From Hydractinia symbiolongicarpus (Eukaryota; Cnidaria; Hydrozoa; Anthoathecata; Hydractiniidae): a DNA stretch of 64,000 bases. Location: the NCBI RefSeq assembly GCF_029227915.1, contig NC_079886.1, positions 11,369,501 to 11,433,500 of the forward strand, given 5' to 3'. Numbering within the stretch: the stretch's first letter is position 1; every line of letters starts with the position of its first letter. The position numbers and the translations under genes were made by a program. Of this stretch, positions 54,604 through 64,000 are shown one piece after another. Under the pieces are notes generated by a model. That model saw nothing but the letters and a program-made list of their open reading frames with translations, was not told the origin of the DNA and did no database searches.

Positions 54604-56906
54604 TTTACCAATAAAAAGCCAGATAAAAGATTACTATCAATGAATGAACACGATGTTGAATAACTCTTTAAGAGATTTACGTTGTAAACATAAAAATGTC
54701 TCTTCTAATTTGTGCTCAAGCTAGCAACGTATTCGTGTGCGTTTAACTTTTTTCAATACGTCCACACTGATTGAACGCTTGAAGTTTATGAACAGGCTTG
54801 CCAACGGACATGCTTTCATAAATTTTTAAAGGTATTTAAAGAATGTAAAATATGTAGTTTTATAAACCAATCATATTGCTTACATAAGGGAATTACCATT
54901 TATAATTAAAAAGTACAATAATTTCCGGGGGTTGAGTTATAGTAAAGTTAAATGTTTTTCTAATAGAAATAAAGGAAAATTGTTAATTTTGAAATCTGTA
55001 GTTTATAACTATATTGGGAATTGAATTATCAAAAAATCCTCCATTCTTATTTGAAAAGTAAGAATTATTTCCTATTATAAATATTAACATCTACACCCGT
55101 TTAATTCTTTGTTTATTCAGCAATATTTCTTTCAAGTAACAAATGCAAAATCTTTGGCAAGACTTTACAGAATATGTTCGTGTCGTTTTTCCCTTTGGCT
55201 AAATATGCTCTTAAGTTTCTGAATTAAATTAATATGGTATAATAAATACAGTATAACCTAGCTACAAACATTTTTTTCTTGGAAGGAATATATTTTTTTA
55301 ATATGATAAAAAAACAAAACGTGTTTGGACATTAATCATCCATTTAATTTCACTTTAACAATCCATCAAAGATAAAACACGCGCCGAACAACTCGACTTT
55401 ATTATTTTACCGACGACTGGCGAGTTTTAATCATGTTGAAAACTTAAAGCGCTTCCGACCAAACAAGAGTAATCTGTACGCGGACTCTACGACCTGTTTG
55501 CCTCTGCTGAAAAATCATCGAAATAATGACTCGTCATTTAGGGGTGATAAGAACAAAGTGCGGCGGCACACCACACCTGAGGCAGCGCAGACATAAGAAC
55601 GTAACCTTTGTTTACATTATTTGACTACATGATATCTATTGCGTTTGATTTCTCGCAGCGCAAAATAGTAGGTCATTGTTAACGTTTTGAAGATTATGCC
55701 AATAAAGGGAACATAACTGGCTTTTAGGGAAGATGTAAAAATGGCAGATCAGCTACTATACACTGTAGACGTGATAATTAGCTAACGTTAAGTCACGTAC
55801 TTATTTAAACTTTCAGAAATGTTGTTAGTGAGAAGTCGTTTTCAAGTTAAAAAAATTTCGAAATCAATTTTGTAGTATGATTTAAGCGAAAACTTACTTT
55901 GTAAAAGAAGTAAAATCAGAAAGCAAGTTATGAAATAACGTAGTTGGGCATGCCTGAGAAAAACTTATGTCGCCGAGCATTTGGATTATATATGTATATA
56001 GGACATGATGCATAAACTTTATCGTTGAATTCATCTATTGTTTTGTTTTATAATGCCCGAACAGACTTTAAGTATACAAATTACACAACTCTAATTAGAA
56101 GAAAATAATAACATATCTGTCCCATGCGTTTAAAGTGACTTTTTAAAATGACTAATCGTTTAATCATGTGGATTATTCTAACGGTGTAAAACAAATCTTG
56201 TGGTTGGACTGGTTGAATTTTGGGGACCAAATCACTCTAGTATGTTTCCGAAACTTTGACACATTAAAAATACTTCCTATATTAGTAAAATATTTCATTT
56301 TAGATAAGAACAGTATCAGTACCCAAGAATACACCGGAACGTTCCATAAAATGCGCCGGAATGTTCATAATCATAGTCTAACTTAAGTACTTTGAAATAC
56401 GAAGGGTGTTAGCTTAAAACCTCCAGATTGACACTTTTTTTTGTTTTTTATTAATCAGGTATCGGGTATCGGGTTACAACGCCTGCGCTGGATATCCGCT
56501 AAGTAAAATTTAGCTATTCGGTGTAAATACGTTATTGGCATGACACAATTGTCAAGCGACTGGTGGAAACACAAGGATTTGCAACTCAGGTCAATTCAAC
56601 ATATTTGGGCAAGCCCTGAATAAAGGATTAAACAGCAGACATTTAAACCACTATTCAAATTAAACTAAAGACACAGTCAAATAAAGCTGATTCAAAAGCG
56701 GTGTATTTGATGTTATGATATCATATTAGATGTTGACATCTTAGATCTCGACAAACAGTGTAAGCAAAAAAATGCAAAGCATTAATTAAATTATGAATTA
56801 AATGTGTGTTTCTGTATATTTTGTCGTGTAGTGGAATTACCTGATTTACTGCGTTTTAAGTGCATTTAACAATAACAATATCAACAAAACGTCTGACATA
56901 GAGATA
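54604..56906. other. No gene seen
   Basis: 2.3 kb. A relatively GC-rich patch at 55380-55620 includes ATGACTCGTCAT and CACCACACCTGAGGCAGCG and could be regulatory DNA for the minus-strand frame at 54585. This is speculation. Confidence 0.4.
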
Positions 56907-57047
56907 TCTATATTAAAATACCCGTATACGTCTGTCTGTCTGTCTGTCACGCAAAATGGTAGCTTAGCTGCGCAAGTAGCGAGACGCATGCAATACGGTA
57001 TAAAAAGAACGGGCGAAACCGTGGATTTTCCACGGGCCACCGACTAG
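56907..57047 (+). mobile_element. Mini-Helitron (+ strand)
   Basis: 141 bp. It starts TCTATATTAAAATACCCGTA after an A and ends in the hairpin CCGTGGATTTTCCACGG, nine bases, then CTAG before a T. TC start, 3' hairpin, CTRR end and A/T insertion without duplication are the Helitron hallmarks. No coding capacity. Confidence 0.85.
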
Positions 57048-57178
57048 TTTACAGTATTTTGTCATTCAAGCCGGCGTCACCAACATATACAAGCTGTGGA
57101 AATTTTCTTTTATAAATGCGAATAGTACGAAAAAAAATGACTATATGAAAATTATACACAAAGAATATTATTAACGAA

Positions 57179-57354
57179 CTAGTCGTTGCCCGTGGAAAAA
57201 TCCACGGGTTCGCCCGTCCATTATATTTACCCGTTGCAACAAAGTGGATAAAGATATATCGCATTTGATATTCGTGTTTCCGTAGCATGATTATTTAACT
57301 CAGCGGGGGTCCGCGCAGAGACAGAAAGACGGAATACGGGTATTATTAAAGAGA
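57179..57354 (-). mobile_element. Mini-Helitron (- strand)
   Basis: 176 bp. Read on the minus strand it starts TCTCTTTAATAATACCCGTA (57354) and ends with the hairpin CCCGTGGATTTTTCCACGGG and CAACGACTAG, followed by T. It is the same family as 56907-57047. The two 3' ends face each other, 131 bp apart. Confidence 0.82.
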
Positions 57355-60300
57355 TTATTTAAACAGTCCATCCAGTACTTATTTTTAAAAAATGTGTCGG
57401 TTCAAAAAAGGACACAGCGTTGATGAGTACTTTCTCCTTAACTAGCTATTATTAAAACAGAGCTATTTTAACACAACCAAAAATACTTTAATTAAAAGCA
57501 AACGTCCCGCTTCTTTGTAAACAAACAGAATATTTATTTCCTTCCAGCGCAACCAATTAAAACTGATTTTCATTCAATAAAAAACGTGCTTCTTTGTCTA
57601 ATTACGTCTTCCAACTTCCAGTGGGTGAAAAATAAAAATCGTGACGTCACATGGCCTACCTCAAAACTTTTTTTCTACTGCGATGACTTTTACGACATTA
57701 TTTTTCCTTCCACCCTCCCTCCTACATGTGAATATGTCGTTTATCTTTTATATCTTTTTACAGAAGGAAGTACTTATGTCCAATATCGATCAGATTAACA
57801 TATCAATTTTAACCTTTAACTTATTATAACCCAAGCACGGAGAAATGAATAGCAAAAAACGAATTCATGGAATCATTCATGGAAGACTAAAAAAATCAAA
57901 CAATTTAGCTCTCAAACAATTTGTCAATAAAAGTTTAGCGATACAAAAGACACCACAAATCGTATTTTGCTAACCCGAAGAATGTCTAAAGAGTTTAGAA
58001 ATTCCTAGGAATAGAAAAGCGGAACTTTCTTGCTTAATCTGCGATACACATCCCATACAATGCGGATAATGTCCTTAGTAGTCTTCATACTCTTTGACGG
58101 GACTGGTTCATTTTTTTTCAGCGCTTAAGAAATGGTATGATAACATGAAGTTCTGAGTGGCCAACAAAAAGTTGGAAAGAAGCGGTGGAGAACTGCTTTT
58201 TGTAGATAGCAGAATGTGTTTATATGGAGAAGAGCCGAAATGATACAAAACACTGTATCTATAGTAGGTTAAATTAGGCTAGCTGTTTTATTTGACTTGC
58301 ATTTTGCACAGCAGACTTAAAAAACCCAGAGTTTCATGTTACATGCAAAAATAAAAGCAAACGTCAAAACATAAGAAAATAATTTAATTTTTCAGTTTGT
58401 ATGACGAACACGAATTCACATGTTCATGAAAAGTTTCAAAATGGCGCCAGTGAACACAACTATGTAATAAATGTTTAAATATATTTTACATTCTCATTAC
58501 AACACGAAGTGATGAGTAACTACAAAATTAGTAATATCAACTTCATCACCAATCTCCTAACAAATATGCATTATTATATGGAATGATATCATTTTCTTAG
58601 ACCTCCAACGAAAAAACGCAATGTTATTCTCTCGTGGTATGTTTTGGTTAATTTCATTGTTTGTTGGCATAATTTGTGGTCTGTCACATCATCTTTTGTT
58701 TCGTGACATGTGTCGAAATTTGCTTGTGACTAACAAATCTGCTGACACAGCATAAAATTCTGGCTCATTTACAGCTCTTAAAAACAAAGTTAGCTATATC
58801 ATATGTCTATTTTGATTCCCTGTCTCGACCTCAAAATATGTATGAGAAGACTATATAAAAAAATTATATATGATTATGTTTTAAATGTTACACCCTCGTG
58901 CCCAGGAACTTTTGCTTTTATAATATGAGGGAAAGAGTATCCTCATTGAACTCTATTTTTGAAATATTTTCATTCCACATGAATAAATTGAGATGTTTAC
59001 GAAATTAAAATCTTTAAAGTCATCACAAGACCTCGGGTTTCCGCATTCTTTTATATAAAACACATTTTTGTCACGTGAATATTTATTTACTTTGGCGTGT
59101 AAACAAACAAAGTTTTGTCAGCACCATTTATTGCATCAAAATAAACATTGTCTAGGATCATTGAAAAGATACGACATTTTATTATTCAAACCTAGTTACC
59201 AGGCTGCATAAACTATTTTTAAATTAGTGAGAAAGCTTTTTGATAACCCCTGGTAACGAGACTGTTGATTTATTATTTTTACTAACAGTTTTAAGGATGT
59301 TTAGAGTTGTGCTTATTTAATTAAAGATTTGTTATTTGATCATGAACAAAAATCTCTAATAATCAATGTTTTTTTTCTACAAATTTATCCGTTGGACGAA
59401 ATGTAGCGAAGTTTAAACTCTCACAGAACTCTGCCAGCTGAATCTGCATGCAACAACTAACATAGCTACAATGTGAAATTTTATCAAATTATTCAGTATA
59501 AAACAGACTTCCCCCTTCCGACCACATGCCAGGTATTGTTGTCAATACAAAGCTACGAGTTGGACACACATCACAATACAGCATCTTCGGGTTATGAAAG
59601 CAAACATTTTATTTCTTCGTACAGAGATGGCTGCGTTTAAAGAATGCCTCCCTTTTATATTTGAAATAGTTTAAACTCTATAAATAACTTTAATGAATGT
59701 AAGAGAAAAATATTTTCAAACATAAAATAAATCTGCAAGGCATCCTCTTTTTTTGTAATAGATTAGTTTTGAACGACATATAGCTAGTGCTCTATTGAAT
59801 GCCACATTCGACAAATATTTTGCATAGTTTAATTAAAAAAATGAGTTTTTTTGCAGTCGATGTAGGTGTGCGAACGCATATTTTTATGGCGTCCACGATT
59901 GATGTTTGACCAAATAAGGTAGCGATAACGCTTTGTATATACTCGTCAAAAAATTTTAGACAGGATCGATTATTTGTGTTTTTATATTTTCCTGTACACA
60001 GCGAGATTAACAATTTTATTTGACTAGGGATTGCGGAGCATTTAGCGATTATTTACATTTTTATATTTATTTGAAAACATAGAGCAGCTAAAACTTTACC
60101 CCTATAGAAACTCCATACAGCGTGACTTGTTTTCTAATGCAAAAAAAAGTAAAATCTAAAATCAAATTTTTCTCACAAATTGTTGTAAATAAAGCACGTA
60201 TCAATCGATAAACCGGAGGATCAAAAGTTTCCTAGTAACTACGAAATGTTTCCCTGTTTTCAACTTGAGAGAACTACACAAAAGCATTCATTGAATGGGA

Positions 60301-60470
60301 GTGAAATTGCACAAGGTATCTATTTCAAAACCAACCGCACAAAGTAAAAACAGTGTGCAGTCAAGGAGAACATTAGAAATGATGCTTCACCTCATATCAC
60401 ATTTGGAATTAAAATATTTATCTATCTTTCATCTTCACATTGAAATGACTGCTTAAATTTTATAACGTCT
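57355..60470. other. No gene seen
   Basis: 3.1 kb AT-rich sequence. Short open frames (57586, 57641, 59792) carry no recognisable domain. Confidence 0.5.
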
Positions 60471-60561
60471 TGTTGACATTTGTTAATCATAATTAATTCA
60501 GATCGGTAATAGAAAAAATTATTAATAAATTAAAATGGGAAATTATGGTTGTTTTTTGACG
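60471..60561 (+). repeat. 91-bp direct repeat, copy 1
   Basis: Begins TGTTGACATTTGTTAATC and ends GTTGTTTTTTGACG. It matches 60756-60846 with a single T/A difference near the end. The 194-bp spacer is unrelated. It could be a small local duplication or the terminal repeats of a tiny LTR-type (TRIM-like) element. No target-site duplication was seen. Confidence 0.85.
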
Positions 60562-60755
60562 AAGATAATTTAATTACTAAAAGTTTTTTTCTTTTATAGT
60601 AGTCATGCGCTTTTGTTTCTTACATATTTAGATAAGTTTTACCCTTTTATTTCATACCTATTTTCAACCTCGTTCCTGTTCAAGATTGTTAAATAATATC
60701 TAAAAACAAGGCCTGACTTTTAAAAATGTTGTTAAACCGTGGCCTTCTCAGCATT

Positions 60756-60846
60756 TGTTGACATTTGTTAATCATAATTAATTCAGATCGGTAATAGAAA
60801 AAATTATTAATAAATTAAAATGGGAAATTAAGGTTGTTTTTTGACG
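60756..60846 (+). repeat. 91-bp direct repeat, copy 2
   Basis: Same sequence and orientation as 60471-60561, one mismatch. The near identity points to a recent event. Confidence 0.85.
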
Positions 60847-62734
60847 TTACAAATCAATTGGAAAACCTGTGAGAAAAAACTTGCTACTCGGGAAAACAAC
60901 CTAATAGACTGGAACCATAATATGCTTTCATGAGCCTACATAGTGAGACAAGTCTAAAAACTAGCAGTCTCGCTACATAAAAGTACGTTCTTTCTTACGC
61001 ACGTGACCATGGAAAAGTTTTTCAAATATCTTAACGTTTATTCCTTAACAATGAAAACATTGATCGTATCTCACGAAATTGAGAAACCATACTATAAAAT
61101 CGCTGTATGTAATGACTGTCATTAAAATAGAAAGAAAACCGCTAGTGAGGTTTTCAAATATGCTTTTACTACATAACAGAAGAATTTTGTCTATAAATTT
61201 GACGGAAATATTTAACGTCATATAGTTTTGAATGCCGTACGATACTTCATTTATTCGAATAAGTCAGAAATTGAATTCATTGTTTTGACGTATTGAAGAC
61301 TTTGCTACAATTCAAATTTCCAATCGAAAGTCGTCTTTTTACTAAAATATATAAATATCTAACTTTCTCAAACGTAAAATTGCAATGCTATGGCTTTATT
61401 AATCTAATTTAACATATTGACGTCAATCAAATGGACGTAACGTCAAAGTAACTTATTTGTCGATGAGCAATTAAGGTATAGTTCCTCGTTTTTTACGGGA
61501 GAAAATTGCGTATTTACATCGCCCCGTACAAACACACACACTCAGTGTCTTAATATATTAGATATTTTTCAACTTTTTTGGAATCTGTTCATCGTCTATC
61601 GTAAGCGTGTTATCTTGAAAAGTGGGCACATTGGCGTAAAATGAGTAACTGTTCCGAAATTTGCTAGGATAATTAAAATGGCCGATCAAGTAGGCGAGTA
61701 AATCACTTCACGAATTTAAAACAGGAAATAATTCGGACGTAACACCTGAGATAATATTATATGTCATTTTGATAAGTTTCGACCATTAAAAAAACAAAAC
61801 AAAGGTATCGACCAGGTGACACCACACACAAAAACATCCTCAATGGTGATATTGTTGCTGTTATGAAATTTAACATATGGTATCAGTTTGGAACGAAAAA
61901 GCGTAGGGTGTATGTCACGAGAGCAATCCAGCGATCCTTAGTTAATACAGCTAAAAAGTAATATACATTTTTAATGCTGCCTCCCCTCTAAGACAATTAT
62001 TGGACACGCGAAAGCTGTCAAAACAAATGGATCAGAAAAAGTTAATGGAAATCTACAGCCTCACTCTTTGTGGTAAAAAATGTTAAAATGAAAACCAATT
62101 TAGCTTAATGATCTTAACAAATATTTGATAGTAATTTCCGTTGGAAGACATTTTCGCGAGACATTTTCGCGATTTGTCGTTCTGATTTTCAATATTTGCC
62201 TAATGGCTTCATTTTTTATTTGTGACTTTCTTTTGCTACTCACTCGCCTTGTATAACGTTAGAACTGAGCTTTGCGGTGATGTATTGCTAGTTTATCTAA
62301 AATTTCAAAATCTTTCGCAGTGATAATGTTGATCCAAAAATTGCTGTTGAAAAGCGTTCCGTGCTAACTCAGGTGCTTAGCGGTACTTATCAAAGAAATT
62401 CGCTAGGAAATAATTTCACTTTCAATTTTGAAAGGATAGTGACCACTTGCTCGAGCCATATTTTTATTTCTAATAAAATGTAGCTACGTAATGTTTATTT
62501 TGTTTATTTGTTTGTATTTCTTATGACGTTTGTAACAGGCTGAAATCCTTGCATTGCAACTTACCTGCATGCATGGCATTTGAATCATATATTCTCATCA
62601 TAGTCGTTCGAATCGATTCATTTAAAAAAATCAAAACAACATTATTTTAATTGTTCTTCGACACACAACAGTCAATATGGCAGAATTATCTGATTTGACC
62701 TCACATACAGGCAAAACAAAACAGCAACAGAGCA
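60847..62734. other. No gene seen
   Basis: 1.9 kb AT-rich sequence, nothing recognised. Confidence 0.5.
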
Positions 62735-62864
62735 GCAGCTTCTAAGTTTGGAGTGGAAACCAAAGCGAGTACGAGAGTGGAAAGGAGTTTTAGAGCAGAT
62801 TAAAATATCGAAGCTAAATAAAGAGAGACTCGAAGGTGGTGGAAGGACGCTGCACCAACACTAA
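62735..62864 (+). pseudogene. Scrap of a pogo-like transposase DNA-binding domain
   Basis: AASKFGVE is followed, after a +1 frameshift, by KRVREWKGVLEQIK and KERLEGGGR, which resembles the N-terminal helix-turn-helix of pogo/jerky-type DDE transposases (R(V/I)REW ... RL-x-GGGR). The rest of the protein is absent. The call rests on motif memory. Confidence 0.42.
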
Positions 62865-63005
62865 ACATAATTGATGAAGATGATAGAGATGAAGAAATCG
62901 ACATACTTAACTGTTGAATATTTATTGTTGTATCATATTTTTTGTTTGTATTTCGTTTATTTCACTAACTACAAATATAATAACAATTTGCAATTTTACC
63001 ATTTT

Positions 63006-63084
63006 TAATAAACGCCCCCCTCGACGATTAAACGCCCCCCCCCTAATATCAAAATATTTAATAAACGCCCCCGGCGTTTAATCG
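63006..63084. repeat. AAACGCCCCC repeat cluster with terminal palindrome
   Basis: Three AAACGCCCCC-type units in 80 bp. The last forms TAAACGCC-CCC-GGCGTTTA, a perfect 8-bp stem. It lies just after the transposase scrap and may be the end of the same non-autonomous element. Confidence 0.6.
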
Positions 63085-64000
63085 ATGCATTACGGTAGTT
63101 GATGAAAAGGAATCAAAAATTGTATTTTTAGTCAGGACAAATTAATTCTTCAACCTTGAATTCCGATGTTTAATCTGTGACATATGTTTTGTAATTCTGC
63201 AAACGTTGCTACCTAATGAAGAGGTGTAACTATAGTGTAACGAACACTATGTCGATCGTGTTACGCTAGGTTAGATATGTTTAAAAATAAACTAGTTTTA
63301 ACAAGCTAGTTTAGGAAATAACAAAACTATAGAAGCAACACACAGCATTCTTTTGAGTGTGTGAAGTGGGAGTAGGATGCGATTGTTACTTATTAACTTT
63401 TAGACATGCTATTTAGAAAGGAAACATAAAATTTAAATGTTAATGTCTTTCCTCGAATTTATAACAAGAAACAAAACTGAGTCACCCTCGTTCCCCGGGA
63501 TTTTCTTTTTTACCGTCTTTTCTCATATGAAAAAGAATAAAAATCGCTGGGAACAAGAGTAAAAAAACTACTGTCTCATCCCCAGAGCACTTCGAAAAAA
63601 CTTTTCATTTTAAAGCTCTTCAGGGACGCTATAGGTCAAACTCAAGCCCTTTTTATGCATACAAAAAATATGACAACCTTGATCCACACGGTTTCTTTAA
63701 ATGTTCATATCAGAAAATAAAAAAAGTCCTTGGAAACGAGATCGCAAGAGATGGCCTTATTAGTTAGTTTTTGTTTGTCATGCGTTTCATTAATTAGTAA
63801 GTTCTCACTATCGTTTCTGCTTCTAACAGAAGCACGTCTGCATGTCTCTCCTAAAAATGATAAAAAAACTTTAAACGATTGTTATGAAAATATAAAAGCT
63901 GGATTATGTTAAATTATGTTGAATATTTTGGTGGGGAGAGCCTCAACGTGAGAATGCGCAATACACGTGCTTTCAGATGAATACTTCCACAATAGATAAA
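63085..64000. other. No gene seen; imperfect inverted repeats
   Basis: CTCGTTCCCCGGGATTTTCTTTTT near 63487 is partly mirrored by AAAAATCGCTGGGAACAAGAG at 63538-63560. CTCATCCCCAGAGCACTTCG at 63576 resembles the arm of the 70-bp palindromic MITE at 40155. The rest, including a frame at 63730-63912, is not recognised. Confidence 0.4.

Overview
The window is eukaryotic: AT-rich (roughly two thirds A+T by eye), one gene split by many GT-AG introns, and dense in transposable elements. The element mix (RTE-like LINE, BEL/Pao, Ty3/Gypsy, Tc1/mariner-like, hAT-like and Mutator-like MITEs, mini-Helitrons) and the small single-exon GPCR suggest an early-branching metazoan, most likely a cnidarian and perhaps a hydrozoan. 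That is an inference from overall character, not from a marker gene.

Left flank (1-19.4 kb): accessory DNA. It starts with the 3' part of an RTE-like LINE (1-2146) with a PHD-like zinc finger after the reverse transcriptase. Then come a Tc1/mariner-like MITE with an internal 53-bp array (2617-4045), a hAT-like MITE (7097-7698) and a broken Helitron-like N-terminal reading frame (8867-9637). Next are two clusters of 19 short hairpins with an invariant core and complementary but varying outer arms (10148-10310, 11156-11631). The flank ends with a decayed BEL/Pao retrotransposon (12108-18300), which is interrupted by a second MITE copy and ends in a third.

Centre (19.4-47.2 kb): the only gene I can name with confidence, the splicing factor TFIP11 (tuftelin-interacting protein 11, G-patch), on the + strand. 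I resolved 25 coding exons with consistent phases, giving 811 residues. Its introns hold most of the region's other content. Intron 1 has a TIR element and a retroelement fragment. Intron 12 has an antisense LINE fragment and a 2-kb array of a 28-bp unit that contains no AG dinucleotide and runs into the splice acceptor of exon 13. Intron 14 hosts an intact antisense rhodopsin-like GPCR. Intron 17 hosts a 6.6-kb Ty3/Gypsy element with 159-bp LTRs. That element contains an 85-bp Helitron-like insert and a 1.9-kb Mutator-like element, which itself contains a 70-bp palindromic MITE.

Right flank (47.2-64 kb): mostly featureless AT-rich sequence. It holds two unrecognised minus-strand reading frames (50955-51353, 54022-54585) that look more gene-like than the background, two mini-Helitrons placed tail to tail (56907-57354), a 91-bp direct repeat (60471, 60756) and a pogo-like transposase scrap near 62.8 kb.

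No tRNA, rRNA or CRISPR array was recognised. The most unusual structures are the hairpin family with covarying arms and the AG-free array at the exon 13 acceptor.
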